From: an uncultured Oscillospiraceae bacterium
GTDB taxonomy: Bacteria; Bacillota; Clostridia; Oscillospirales; Oscillospiraceae
Reading direction: 5' to 3'
Assembly: GCA_910588045.1 (NCBI GenBank)
Contig: CAJUPS010000044.1
Coordinates: 1-27,239, forward strand
DNA length: 27,239 bases
In this document: piece by piece, positions 1 to 7,595 of the stretch
How positions within the stretch are numbered: position 1 is the stretch's first letter
Layout of the letters: every line of letters begins with the position of its first letter
The notes under the pieces: model-generated
Told to the model about the DNA's origin: nothing
The model's database searches: none
The model's input: only the letters and a program-made list of their open reading frames with translations
Made by a program: the position numbers and the translations under genes

Positions 1-293
1 GCCAGTACCTCTGGCAGCCCTCCTACCAGGCCGGGGAGCCGGACCGTCTGTTCGGTTACGCCATCCACACCTCTCCCTACTTCCCCACCATCACCGCAGG
101 CAAGCCCGCCATCGCTTTCGGCGATTACAGCTACTACAACATCGGCGACCGGGGGACCCGCTCCTTTGCCGAGCTGAAGGAGCTGTTCGCCGGGAATGGC
201 ATGGTGGGCTTTGTCGCCAAGGAGCGGGTTGACGGCAAGCTGGTGCTGCCGGAGGCGGTACAGCTTCTGACCATCAAGGCGGCTGCGAAGTGA
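1..293 (+). CDS. Phage major capsid protein, HK97 fold (C-terminal part only)
   Basis: The window opens inside this gene; the frame starts at base 3 and gives 96 residues before TGA at 291-293. The segment reads like the end of HK97-family capsid proteins: a P-domain stretch with FGYAIHTSPYFP, then GDYSYYNIGDRGTRS, then the LFAGNGMVGFVAKERVDGKL tail and LPEAVQ. HK97-type subunits assemble the icosahedral head. The 5' part, and any scaffold, protease and portal genes, lie outside the window. The stop overlaps the start of the next gene (GTGATG), as expected in a tightly packed late operon. Family confidence is high from motif resemblance; no alignment was run. Confidence 0.88.
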   Translation, partial: QYLWQPSYQAGEPDRLFGYAIHTSPYFPTITAGKPAIAFGDYSYYNIGDRGTRSFAELKELFAGNGMVGFVAKERVDGKLVLPEAVQLLTIKAAAK

Positions 294-604
294 TGGACGA
301 TCTGCTGGCGAAGGTCAAGCTGAATCTCATCCTCGACCACGATGCGGATGATGCGCTGCTCACGCAGTACATCATCGCCGCCGTGGCTTATGCGGAGAGT
401 TATCAGCATATCCCGGAGGGCAGCTACCAAACGGACCCCATGCCGCCCACTACGGAGCAGGCCGTCATCATGCTGGCCAGCCACTTCTATGAGAGCCGGG
501 ACGGGTCCACCGGGGGCTTTTTTGCCGACAACACCAACGCCGCGCAGCAGGTGTGGAACACGGTCAACCTGCTGCTGCGGCTGGATCGGGAATGGAAGGT
601 GTAG
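290..604 (+). CDS. Phage head-tail connector protein (gp6-like)
   Basis: A 104-residue protein starting at GTG 290 or, equally likely, ATG 293; both overlap the capsid stop. It is mostly helical, with LLAKVKLNLILDHDADDALL at the N-terminus, the AVAYAESYQ helix and the EQAVIMLASHFYESR helix. This pattern is typical of gp6-like/DUF3199-type connectors, which form the ring joining the portal to the head-closure proteins. Its place straight after the capsid gene and before the head-closure gene fits. No separate promoter is visible. The call rests on size, helix pattern and gene order. Confidence 0.78.
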   Translation: MMDDLLAKVKLNLILDHDADDALLTQYIIAAVAYAESYQHIPEGSYQTDPMPPTTEQAVIMLASHFYESRDGSTGGFFADNTNAAQQVWNTVNLLLRLDREWKV

Positions 605-606
605 CC

Positions 607-939
607 GTGTCTTTTGGAAAAATGAACACGTTTATCAACATTGTGGAGCAGCGGAAAACCAAGGACGCGGAGGGCTTCGCCGCTACGGAGGACGTGGTAG
701 TGGCCGACCTCCGGACGTACCGGGAGGGGCGGCACGGCAGCGAGAAGTGGGCCAACCGTGCCGCCTTCTCCGAAGCCACCGACCTGTTCCGGTTCCGCTG
801 CATTCCTGGTGTGGAGATCACCACGGCAATGACGATCTGCTGCGGCGGGAAGAGATTCAATATCACCTCGGTGGAGGATGTGAAGGGCCGGGGGATGTAT
901 CTGGAGGTACTGGCAAAGGAGATGACCGCCAGTGGCTGA
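607..939 (+). CDS. Phage head closure / head-tail adaptor protein
   Basis: A 110-residue protein. I prefer GTG 607 because GGAAGG lies about 8 bases upstream and the product then begins MSFGKMNTFINIVEQRKT, as this family does; longer in-frame starts at 553 and 592 overlap the previous gene and have no ribosome site. The body is beta-rich, with DVVVADLRTYREGRHGSEKW, FRFRCIPGVEIT and GKRFNITSVEDVKGRGMYLEV, the SPP1 gp16-like head-closure pattern (Ig-like barrel). Such proteins seal the connector after DNA packaging. The gene overlaps the next start by 8 bases, pointing to coupled translation. Confidence 0.8.
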   Translation: MSFGKMNTFINIVEQRKTKDAEGFAATEDVVVADLRTYREGRHGSEKWANRAAFSEATDLFRFRCIPGVEITTAMTICCGGKRFNITSVEDVKGRGMYLEVLAKEMTASG

Positions 940-1363
940 AGTGACCGTGAAGCTTCCAAACGAGTATCTGCGGAAGCTGTCCCGGATGGGCAAACAGACG
1001 GACGCCATCTGTGAGAAGATGCTGAAGGCAGGCGGCAAGGTGGTGGAGAACAAGATGCGCGATAACCTCCGGGCAGTTATCGGCTGGGACACACAGGAGC
1101 CGTCCCGTTCTACAGGAGAACTGCTGGAGTCCCTCGGTACGACCGAGGTGAAGCAAGACTTTGACGGCATCCTCAATGTAAAGGTGGGGTTCTCCGAGCC
1201 CCGTTCGGATGAGGAGAGCAACGCCAAGATCGCCAACATCATCGAGTATGGCAAGCACGGCCAGCCACCCAAGCCCTTTTTGAAACCCGCGCAGACCGCT
1301 ACACGCACTGCCTGTGCGGATGCCATGCGGCAGGTATTCGAGGAGGAGGTGGGTAAGCTGTGA
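932..1363 (+). CDS. HK97 gp10-like phage protein (head-tail joining/tail completion)
   Basis: A 143-residue protein starting at GTG 932, overlapping the preceding gene by 8 bases. It begins with a helical, lysine-rich half (LRKLSRMGKQ, ICEKMLKAGGKVVENKMRDNL) and ends with IANIIEYGKHGQPPKPFLKP followed by a long helix. The motif EYGxxxxPPKPFL(K/R)PA is a hallmark of the HK97 gp10 family, which joins heads to tails. Its stop overlaps the GTG of the next gene. Gene order (connector, closure, gp10, terminator, tube) is the textbook siphovirus order and supports the call. Confidence 0.85.
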   Translation: MAEVTVKLPNEYLRKLSRMGKQTDAICEKMLKAGGKVVENKMRDNLRAVIGWDTQEPSRSTGELLESLGTTEVKQDFDGILNVKVGFSEPRSDEESNAKIANIIEYGKHGQPPKPFLKPAQTATRTACADAMRQVFEEEVGKL

Positions 1364-1701
1364 GCCTTCTGGCTGAGCTGAACGCTCTGGCGGAGGGCAT
1401 CGGCATCCCCGTGGAGACTGGTGTGTTCACCGGGACCGCCCCGGATGAGTATCTGGTGCTGACTCCTATGGCGGATTCCTTCACCCTTTTTGCGGACAAC
1501 AAGCCCCAGTATGATGTCCAGGAGATCCGTATCTCGCTCTATGCCAAGGGCAGCTACATGGAGCGGAAGGACCAGGTCGTCCGCGCACTGCTGACTGCGG
1601 ACATTGACATCACAGACCGCCGGTACATCGCCCGCGAGGACGGCACCGGCTATTTCCACTACGCCATCGATGTGGCGAAATCTTACGAAATGGAGGCATG
1701 A
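1360..1701 (+). CDS. Phage tail terminator / minor tail protein
   Basis: A 113-residue protein starting at GTG 1360, four bases before the end of the upstream gene (GTGA overlap). Recognisable parts are the N-terminal helix LLAELNALAEGIGIPVETG, the segment DEYLVLTPMADSF, the strand YDVQEIRISLYAKGSY, and the C-terminal GYFHYAIDVAKSYEME. This is the alpha/beta layout of tail terminators (gpU-like), which cap the tail tube and bind the head connector. Its place between gp10 and the major tail protein fits. The function is assigned by fold pattern and gene order, so the exact family is less sure. Confidence 0.72.
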   Translation: MSLLAELNALAEGIGIPVETGVFTGTAPDEYLVLTPMADSFTLFADNKPQYDVQEIRISLYAKGSYMERKDQVVRALLTADIDITDRRYIAREDGTGYFHYAIDVAKSYEMEA

Positions 1702-1704
1702 CCT

Positions 1705-2298
1705 ATGGCTACGATTGGTCTGGACAGGCTTTTTTATGCGCCCATCACCGAAACCGCCGCCGGAGTGGAAACCTACGGCAAGCCTGCCCAGCTTGCAAAG
1801 GCCATCTCCGCAGACCTCTCCGTGGAGCTGGCGGAGGCCACTCTGTATGCGGATGACGGTGCGGCGGAGATCGTGAAGGAGTTCAAAAGCGGCAAGCTGA
1901 CCCTGGGTGTGGACGATTTGGGGGCGGAGGCCGCATCTGTCCTTACAGGTTCCACCATCGACAGCAACCATGTGGTGATCTCTGCCAGTGAGGACGGCGG
2001 CAGTCCTGTTGCCATCGGCTTTCGGGCGGAGAAGGCCAACGGCTGCTACCGCTACTTCTGGCTCTACCGGGTGAAGTTCGGCGTCCCCGCCACCAACCTG
2101 GCGACCAAGGGGGATGGGATCGCCTTCTCTACGCCCACCATCGAGGGGACCATCCTGCGCCGGAACAAGCTGGATGCCAGCGGCAAGCACCCCTGGAAGG
2201 CAGAGGTCACCGAGGGGGACAAGGATGTTTCTGCCGCCACCATCACCGGCTGGTATGACGAGGTGTACGAGCCGTCCTATGCGGCAGAGGAGGTTTAA
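1705..2298 (+). CDS. Phage major tail protein (phi13 type)
   Basis: A 197-residue protein starting at ATG 1705, three bases after the previous stop. It begins MATIGLDRLFYAPITE and contains GKPAQLAKAISADLSVELAEATLYADD, typical of phi13-family major tail proteins, followed by the beta-rich SGKLTLGVDDLG and FRAEKANGCYRYFWLYRVKFGVP and the late segment STPTIEGTILRRNK. These proteins polymerise into the tail tube around the tape measure. The acidic end (EPSYAAEEV) is usual. It precedes the assembly chaperone by two bases, so expression is probably coupled. Confidence 0.87.
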   Translation: MATIGLDRLFYAPITETAAGVETYGKPAQLAKAISADLSVELAEATLYADDGAAEIVKEFKSGKLTLGVDDLGAEAASVLTGSTIDSNHVVISASEDGGSPVAIGFRAEKANGCYRYFWLYRVKFGVPATNLATKGDGIAFSTPTIEGTILRRNKLDASGKHPWKAEVTEGDKDVSAATITGWYDEVYEPSYAAEEV

Positions 2299-2300
2299 CG

Positions 2301-2663
2301 ATGGATACGGAACGCACTGCTGCCGTCAATATCGGCGGCGAGGAGTTCACGCTCCTCCTGACCACCAGGGCCACCAAGGAGATCGCCGCCCGGTACGGCG
2401 GACTGGAAAATCTGGGCGAGAAACTCATGAAATCCGAGAACTTTGAGATGGCGCTGGATGAGATCGTCTGGCTCATCACCCTGCTGGCAAATCAGAGCAT
2501 CCTGGTACACAATCTGCGGCATCCGGATGACCGGAAGCCGGAACTGACTGCCGAGGCGGTGGAGCTGCTCACCTCCCCTACGACCTCGCCGGATGCAAAA
2601 ACGCCATCATGCAGGCCATGTACCGGGGGACCAAGCGAAACGTGGAGAGTGAGCCGGATATAA
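2301..2663 (+). CDS. Tail assembly chaperone, gpG-like (probably frameshifted in its last third)
   Basis: The 120-residue open frame begins MDTERTAAVNIGGEEF and continues with EIAARYGGLENLGEKLMKSENF, DEIVWLITLLANQS and ELLTSP, a good match to tail assembly chaperones that bind the tape measure. From about base 2577 this frame turns into low-complexity sequence (TTSPDAKTPSCRPC). The neighbouring frame instead gives YDLAGCKNAIMQAMYRGTKR and NVESEPDIKNAQAG, the expected family ending, with stop TAA 2681-2683. The switch falls in a C4 run (2575-2578), as if one C were missing. The expected ending also carries the slippery site described separately. This may be a real mutation, a sequencing error or, less likely, a second slip site. 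Confidence 0.75.
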   Translation: MDTERTAAVNIGGEEFTLLLTTRATKEIAARYGGLENLGEKLMKSENFEMALDEIVWLITLLANQSILVHNLRHPDDRKPELTAEAVELLTSPTTSPDAKTPSCRPCTGGPSETWRVSRI

Positions 2664-2708
2664 AAAACGCACAGGCCGGGTAAGCAGTGACGAGCTGGTT
2701 ACCCGGCT
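2662..2708 (+). promoter_or_regulatory. Programmed -1 ribosomal frameshift signal (slippery heptamer plus hairpin)
   Basis: A AAA AAC at 2662-2668 is a canonical X XXY YYZ slippery heptamer, in register with the chaperone-like frame (AAA 2663-2665, AAC 2666-2668). A 5-6 base spacer follows, then a hairpin whose arms CCGGGTAA (2676-2683) and TTACCCGG (2699-2706) pair perfectly. It extends outward by G-C and G-U pairs around a 15-base loop. A -1 slip leads into the downstream frame ending at 2871. The arrangement matches the gpG/gpGT frameshift of lambda-like tails. Confidence 0.85.
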
Positions 2709-2871
2709 GCTCTATTACGGCGTGGCCCACCTCCACCTCTCCCAGAACGAGGTGTGGCTGACGCCTTTTGGCTTGTTGCTGGACCTGTGGGAGTGCCACC
2801 GCCAGTTCATGGGCTGGAGCAAGCCGAAGCAAAATCTGTCTATTGATGAGATCATTCCGGCTGGGTTCTGA
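2668..2871 (+). CDS. Frameshift-dependent T extension of the tail assembly chaperone (gpGT-like)
   Basis: After a -1 slip at 2662-2668 the ribosome would read KRTGRVSSDELVTRLLYYG and go on through VAHLHLSQNEVWLTPFGLLL, DLWECHRQFMGWSKPK and NLSIDEIIPAGF to TGA 2869-2871. About 67 residues are added. This frame has no usable start codon upstream of its conserved part; its first ATG lies near the C-terminal end. The content (ELVTRLLYYGVAHLHLSxxEVWxxPFGLLLDLWECHRQ) looks like the small proteins seen between chaperone and tape measure in Clostridia siphophages. In lambda the T domain recruits the tube protein to the tape measure. The upstream C-tract lesion may uncouple it in this copy. Confidence 0.75.
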   Translation, partial: RTGRVSSDELVTRLLYYGVAHLHLSQNEVWLTPFGLLLDLWECHRQFMGWSKPKQNLSIDEIIPAGF

Positions 2872-2886
2872 AAGGGGGCGAGGTAG

Positions 2887-5349
2887 TTGGCAGATAATTG
2901 GGGATTGAAGATCGGTCTGGAGGGCGGGAAGGAGTTCAAATCCGCGCTGTCGGAAATCAACCAGTCCTTCAAAGTCCTCGGTTCCGAGATGAAGCTGGTG
3001 CAGTCCCAGTTCGACAAGAACGATACCTCTGTGGAGGCCCTCACCGCCCGGAATCAGGTGCTCAACAAGGAGATCGAGGCCCAGAAGCAGAAGATCGACA
3101 CCCTCCGTGCCGCCTTGGACAACGCCGCCGAGTCCTTCGGCGAAAATGACCGCCGCACCCAGAACTGGCAGATCCAGCTCAACAACGCCGAGGCCGCTCT
3201 CAATAGCATGGAGCGGGAGCTGTCCGGAAACGAGGATGCCATCAAGGGCATGACAGACGAGATGGAGGCTGCCGGGGACAGCACTGGCGATTTTGCCGAT
3301 GCCCTGGAGGACAGCGGAGACTCTGCGGAGGACGCCGGGGGAAAGTTCGAGAAGTTCAAGAGCGTTCTCGGCACCGTTGCCAAGGCCACCGCCGCTGCGG
3401 TCACCGCCATCGGCACGGCGGCTGTAGCAACCGGAAAGACCATCTGGGACATGGCGAACGAGACGGCCTCCGCCGGGGACAAGATTGATAAAACATCTCA
3501 GAAAATCGGCATCAGCGCGGAAGCGTACCAGGAGTGGGCCTATGTTTTCGAGCGCAGCGGGGCCAATGTGGATAATCTCCAGGCTGGTATGAAAACTCTG
3601 TCCGGGGTGATTACAGATGCCGCCAACGGCTCCAAGTCTGCCGCTGAGAAGTTGGATTCCGTGGGGTTGTCTATTGAGCAGCTCAACGGTTTGTCCCAGG
3701 AGGAGCAGCTAGACCTCGTTGTCTCTGCTCTCCAGGAGATGGGTTCCGGAGCGGAGCGCACTTCCGCGGCCACCGACCTCCTGGACAAGTCCGCCACCGA
3801 CATGGCGGCAGTCTTGAACATGACCGCCGAGGACACCGCCGCGCTCCGGAAGGAGGCCCAGGACTACGGCATGGTCATGAGCAACGAGGCCGTTGCCGCC
3901 AGCGCCGCCTTTGAAGACAGTCTCAGCAGGCTCAATAACACCTTCGGAGGTCTGAAGAACCGGATCACCTCCGATATGCTCCCCGGTCTGGTCAGCATCA
4001 TGGACGGCTTCTCCGACCTGATTACCGGAAACGACAACGCTGCGGAGGAGATCGAGAGCGGCGTCACATCCATGATTGAAAGCATCAGCACTATGATCCC
4101 ACAGGTGGTCACATTGGTCGGTACGGTGGCCGAGGCGGTACTGGCCGGTGCGCCCGCCATCATCCAGTCTCTGGCCCAGGGTATTCTGGAGGCTGTACCA
4201 GAGCTGATGCCCACGCTTACAGAGGTCATCACCCAGCTCATCGCCGCCCTGGTGGAGCTGCTCCCTATGTTCATTGATGCCGGGATGCAGATTATTACCT
4301 CGCTGGTGCAGGGCATTGCCGAGTCCCTGCCGGAGCTGATCCCCCAGGTAGTGGAGATCATCACCCAAATCGTGCAGACCCTCATTGAAAATCTGCCGCT
4401 GCTGTTGGATGCCGCGCTCCAGCTCATCACGGGGCTGGCGGAGGGGCTGCTGGAAGCTATCCCGGTTCTAGTAGAGGCCCTGCCGGACATCATCACGGCG
4501 ATTATTGAGTTCCTCTTAGGGGCGATACCCCAGATTATCGAGGCAGGGATACAGCTTCTGACCTCTCTGGTGGAGGCCCTCCCGGACATTATCGCCGCCA
4601 TCGTGGAAGCCATTCCGCAAATCATCGAGGGCATCCTCACAGCCATCGTGGAGAGCATCCCACAACTGATTGATGCCGGTGTGGAGCTGCTGGTGGCTCT
4701 GATAGAGAACCTGCCCACTATTATTACGACCATCGTAGAAGCGATTCCCCAGATCATCTCCAGCATCGTGGAGGCACTGGTAGGGAACATCGACAAGATC
4801 ATCGAGGCAGGGGTACAGCTCTTTGTGGCGCTCATCGAGAATCTGCCGACCATTATCGTGGAGATCGTCAAGGCCGTGCCGCAGATCATTGCCAGTATCG
4901 TATCCGCCTTCACTGATTCCATCCCCAACATCGTGGAAGTGGGTGTGAATCTGGTGAAGGGCCTCTGGGACGGTATCTCCTCCATGATCTCCTGGCTGTC
5001 GGACAAGGTGACGAGCTGGGTAGGCGGTCTGGTGGATGGCGTGAAGGGCTTCCTGGGCATCCACTCCCCGTCCACAGTGTTTGCCGGGATCGGCGAAAAC
5101 ATGGGCGCGGGCATGGGAGAAGGGTTCCTGGATGCCATGAAGGATGTAGAGCGCGATATGAAAAACGCCATCCCCACGAACTTTGACATTGACACTAATA
5201 TTGGTGATGTCCCTGCCGCCGTTACCGGAGGCCACGCCTTCAACGTGACCATCCCGCTGACGCTGAACGGCTCCACCCTGGCCCGCATCCTGGCGGAGAT
5301 ACAGTGGACGCAGAACCAGGTCTACGTGCGGAACCTCGGCGTGGGATAG
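2887..5349 (+). CDS. Phage tail tape measure protein
   Basis: An 820-residue protein starting at TTG 2887 behind a G-rich site (AAGGGGGCGAGG). It opens with NWGLKIGLEGGKEFKSALSE and a long coiled coil to about residue 120, then an Ala/Gly/Thr-rich hydrophobic segment near 155-190. A tape-measure core with DKIDKTSQKIGISAEAYQEW follows (about 197-370), then six tandem hydrophobic 44-residue repeats (about 421-684). The end holds FLGIHSPSTVFAGIGENMGAGMGEGF, common to Firmicutes tape measures. The protein sets tail length and is released during DNA ejection. No peptidase or lytic transglycosylase domain is apparent. It follows the chaperone frame by 15 bases. Confidence 0.93.
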   Translation: MADNWGLKIGLEGGKEFKSALSEINQSFKVLGSEMKLVQSQFDKNDTSVEALTARNQVLNKEIEAQKQKIDTLRAALDNAAESFGENDRRTQNWQIQLNNAEAALNSMERELSGNEDAIKGMTDEMEAAGDSTGDFADALEDSGDSAEDAGGKFEKFKSVLGTVAKATAAAVTAIGTAAVATGKTIWDMANETASAGDKIDKTSQKIGISAEAYQEWAYVFERSGANVDNLQAGMKTLSGVITDAANGSKSAAEKLDSVGLSIEQLNGLSQEEQLDLVVSALQEMGSGAERTSAATDLLDKSATDMAAVLNMTAEDTAALRKEAQDYGMVMSNEAVAASAAFEDSLSRLNNTFGGLKNRITSDMLPGLVSIMDGFSDLITGNDNAAEEIESGVTSMIESISTMIPQVVTLVGTVAEAVLAGAPAIIQSLAQGILEAVPELMPTLTEVITQLIAALVELLPMFIDAGMQIITSLVQGIAESLPELIPQVVEIITQIVQTLIENLPLLLDAALQLITGLAEGLLEAIPVLVEALPDIITAIIEFLLGAIPQIIEAGIQLLTSLVEALPDIIAAIVEAIPQIIEGILTAIVESIPQLIDAGVELLVALIENLPTIITTIVEAIPQIISSIVEALVGNIDKIIEAGVQLFVALIENLPTIIVEIVKAVPQIIASIVSAFTDSIPNIVEVGVNLVKGLWDGISSMISWLSDKVTSWVGGLVDGVKGFLGIHSPSTVFAGIGENMGAGMGEGFLDAMKDVERDMKNAIPTNFDIDTNIGDVPAAVTGGHAFNVTIPLTLNGSTLARILAEIQWTQNQVYVRNLGVG
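4147..4938 (+). repeat. Six in-frame tandem 132-bp repeats within the tape measure gene
   Basis: The translated region divides without gaps into six 44-residue units. Successive units begin GAPAIIQSLAQG, AGMQIITSLVQG, AALQLITGLAEG, AGIQLLTSLVEA, AGVELLVALIEN and AGVQLFVALIEN. Each ends in a (L/I)Pxx(I/L)(D/E)-like segment: PMFID, PLLLD, PQIIE, PQLID, DKIIE, PNIVE. Within units, xLPxII and IPQII motifs recur. 44 residues equals four 11-residue helical periods, the period reported for tape-measure helices. DNA identity between units is only partial, so they are old duplications. Confidence 0.8.
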
Positions 5350-5362
5350 GAAGGGGGATCGT

Positions 5363-7582
5363 ATGCAAATTGAAATCTACCAGGGAGCACCCAAGCTGTA
5401 CGCTTTTCCCAGCGTCCTCTCCGCCGCCCTGACCGACCGTCTCTCTGGTGAGCGGACACTGGAGTTCTCCGTCCTGGCCTCCCGCTCCGAAAAGCTGGTT
5501 CCCGGCATGACGGCGCAACTGGAAGACCAGGTCTACGGCATTGTCCGGGTAGCGAGGCAGATCACCAACGGCCTGCCAGTCACCTCCGTCCAGTGTGAAC
5601 ACATCTCCTATCTGCTCAATGAGGAGCGGTACAACCTGGTCACTTTCGTCTACGAGGGAACGCCCCTGGGCGGTTTGAACCGGCTGCTCTCCGGGACGCC
5701 TTTCTCCGTTGGCGTGTGCGAGGCCGCGACCGATGTGGAGGTGGCCTTCACCGAAGGGGCGCTGAACCGCCGCAACGCCCTTATGCGGTTCAGCGATGCC
5801 TGTGGCTGTGAGGTGGAGTATGACGGATACAAGATCAACCTGCGTAAGCACCGGGGAAGTCTTGAGCGGAAAGTCCTCATGGACGGCAAAAACGTGACCG
5901 GCCTCTCTGTCACCTTGGACAGCCGGGAGGATACCCAGGCGTATGAGATTTCTCTTTTCAAGATGGCCGACCTGGAGGCCGGGGACGAGGTGAACATCAC
6001 CTACTGGCCCATGGGCGTGGCGGTGGACACCAGGATCATCGCTATCACCTACAACCCGTTCTACCGCTACACCGTCCGGGTGGAGGTTGGCGACTATGTG
6101 CCGAACCTCCTCGCCGCCACGACTGACCGGATGGAGGGCATCAAACAGGAGTTCCGGGCGGCGAACGGGAAGCTGGAATCCACCATTCAGAAGATGGACG
6201 GGAGCCTGTCCTCCCTCACACAGACCGTTTCCGGCTTCGATGCCCGTATCAAGTCCGCCGAGGGAAACGTGGCCCAGTTGAGCCTGACCGTGGGCGGCTT
6301 CAACACCCGCATCACCGCCACCGAGGAAGGTCTGGAGGGTGCGGAGACACATATTTCTGCCATTGAACAGTACGCCAAAAGCATCCGCCTCTCCGTCACC
6401 AATGGCGAGACATCCAGCTCCTTCAAACTGACAGCGGATGGGACCACCCTCTCCAGCGGCGACATCAAGTTCACGGGGTACGTCACCTTTGCCGGGCTTT
6501 CCGGCGGCACGACCACCATCAACGGGGCCTGCATCAAGACCGGCATCATCTCCGCTGACCGCATTGACGTGAACAGCCTGAAGGTATCCAAAATCTATGA
6601 CAGTTCCGGCGCAAAGACCGCCATTGACTGTTCCAGCACCGCGACCATGTACATCGGCGGCAACAACAGCACCAACGCCTACACAGAACTGCTCATCAAG
6701 GGGACGACCATCACCTTCAACCGCTGGGGCGACACGAATGAAGGTATCTCCATCCACAACACCTCGTCCTACTACATGAGGCCGGGGACTTCCAGCCTGT
6801 ACAGCCTGGGCGATGCTACCCACCTCTGGGCCGGATGCTACACCAACAGCGTCACCATCACTCCCAACAGCGGTTCCCTCTACGGCATGACGCTGAACTA
6901 TCTCGGCATCATTCCTGCTAAAAACGAGGAGTTGAATCTGGGCTCCAGCAGTTACAAATGGAATTTCTTGTATGTGTACGGCATCATGCTGGACGGTCTG
7001 CGCATCTATGGAAACCGGGTGAACTATAGCGCGGATATCTATGCTTCCATGAACAGCAGCAAGCAGTTCGCCCCGCAGTCGAGCAGCGGGTACTACCTGG
7101 GCAGTTCCACCTATCCTTGGCAGTATGCCTACATCACCAATCTGTATATCAATGGGACGCAGTTCAAGCCCGGCGATTATGCCACTACTAGTTCGCTGAG
7201 CAGCTATGCAACCACCAGTTCTCTCGGCAGCTATGCAAAAGCGTCCTCAATCTACCGGCTATACGCTGGCGGCAGCACTACCAGCTACTATCTCACCTAC
7301 AACAGTTCCCGCCAGCTTCTCCCCAGCCACACCGGTTCCAGCTACGGCTCCTATATCGGCTCCAGCAGCTACCCATTCTACTGGGGCTACTTCACCGGAC
7401 TGACCGTGCAGGGCGGGACGCTGAATCTAGGCAACAGCTCCGCCTACCTGGGGTTCTTTGGCGTGACCGCCCAAAGGAGGAAAAGCGTCAGCACGGTGTC
7501 CACATCCGCGACCCTGTCCAGCGCCATCACCGGCATCAACAATATCATCAACGCCCTGAAATCTTATGGGCTATTCAGTTAA
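5363..7582 (+). CDS. Phage tail endopeptidase-like protein with receptor-binding C-terminus (Tal/tail spike)
   Basis: A 739-residue protein starting at ATG 5363 with GGAAGGGGG upstream. Residues 1 to about 250 resemble the prophage tail endopeptidase/Tal hub: QIEIYQGAPKLYAFPSVLSA, the middle GALNRRNALMRFSDACGCEV, and GDEVNITYWPMGV to VEVGDYVPNLL. A helical, heptad-like linker follows (about 250-345). The C-terminal half is beta-rich and Ser/Gly/Tyr-rich, with four copies of a motif like LGSSxYPWxxxYxxxLxxNG, then ATTSSL repeats. It closes with GFFGVTAQRRKSVSTVS and INNIINALKSYGLFS, typical of trimeric receptor-binding ends. It probably caps the tail tip and contacts the host wall. Confidence 0.83.
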   Translation: MQIEIYQGAPKLYAFPSVLSAALTDRLSGERTLEFSVLASRSEKLVPGMTAQLEDQVYGIVRVARQITNGLPVTSVQCEHISYLLNEERYNLVTFVYEGTPLGGLNRLLSGTPFSVGVCEAATDVEVAFTEGALNRRNALMRFSDACGCEVEYDGYKINLRKHRGSLERKVLMDGKNVTGLSVTLDSREDTQAYEISLFKMADLEAGDEVNITYWPMGVAVDTRIIAITYNPFYRYTVRVEVGDYVPNLLAATTDRMEGIKQEFRAANGKLESTIQKMDGSLSSLTQTVSGFDARIKSAEGNVAQLSLTVGGFNTRITATEEGLEGAETHISAIEQYAKSIRLSVTNGETSSSFKLTADGTTLSSGDIKFTGYVTFAGLSGGTTTINGACIKTGIISADRIDVNSLKVSKIYDSSGAKTAIDCSSTATMYIGGNNSTNAYTELLIKGTTITFNRWGDTNEGISIHNTSSYYMRPGTSSLYSLGDATHLWAGCYTNSVTITPNSGSLYGMTLNYLGIIPAKNEELNLGSSSYKWNFLYVYGIMLDGLRIYGNRVNYSADIYASMNSSKQFAPQSSSGYYLGSSTYPWQYAYITNLYINGTQFKPGDYATTSSLSSYATTSSLGSYAKASSIYRLYAGGSTTSYYLTYNSSRQLLPSHTGSSYGSYIGSSSYPFYWGYFTGLTVQGGTLNLGNSSAYLGFFGVTAQRRKSVSTVSTSATLSSAITGINNIINALKSYGLFS

Positions 7583-7595
7583 GGAGGAGATCATT

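Noticed and set aside
487..2190. A 567-residue minus-strand frame across the head-tail genes
   Set aside because: It lies opposite several packed phage genes with clear family motifs and overlapping starts; no motif of its own.
4147..4938. Tandem repeats as a CRISPR array
   Set aside because: Units are 132 bp, contiguous, in frame and code for tape-measure helices; no spacers or cas genes.
3864..5288. A 474-residue minus-strand frame rich in Ser/Met/Ile opposite the tape measure
   Set aside because: Its repetitive pattern is the complement of the tape-measure repeats.
5240..6823. A 527-residue minus-strand frame opposite the tail-tip gene
   Set aside because: No ribosome site or recognisable domain, and it crosses the tape measure/tail-tip junction; a shadow of GC-rich coding sequence.
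7180..7260. ATTSSL-type repeats as the variable region of a diversity-generating retroelement
   Set aside because: No reverse transcriptase gene, template repeat or adenine-biased pattern is visible in the window.
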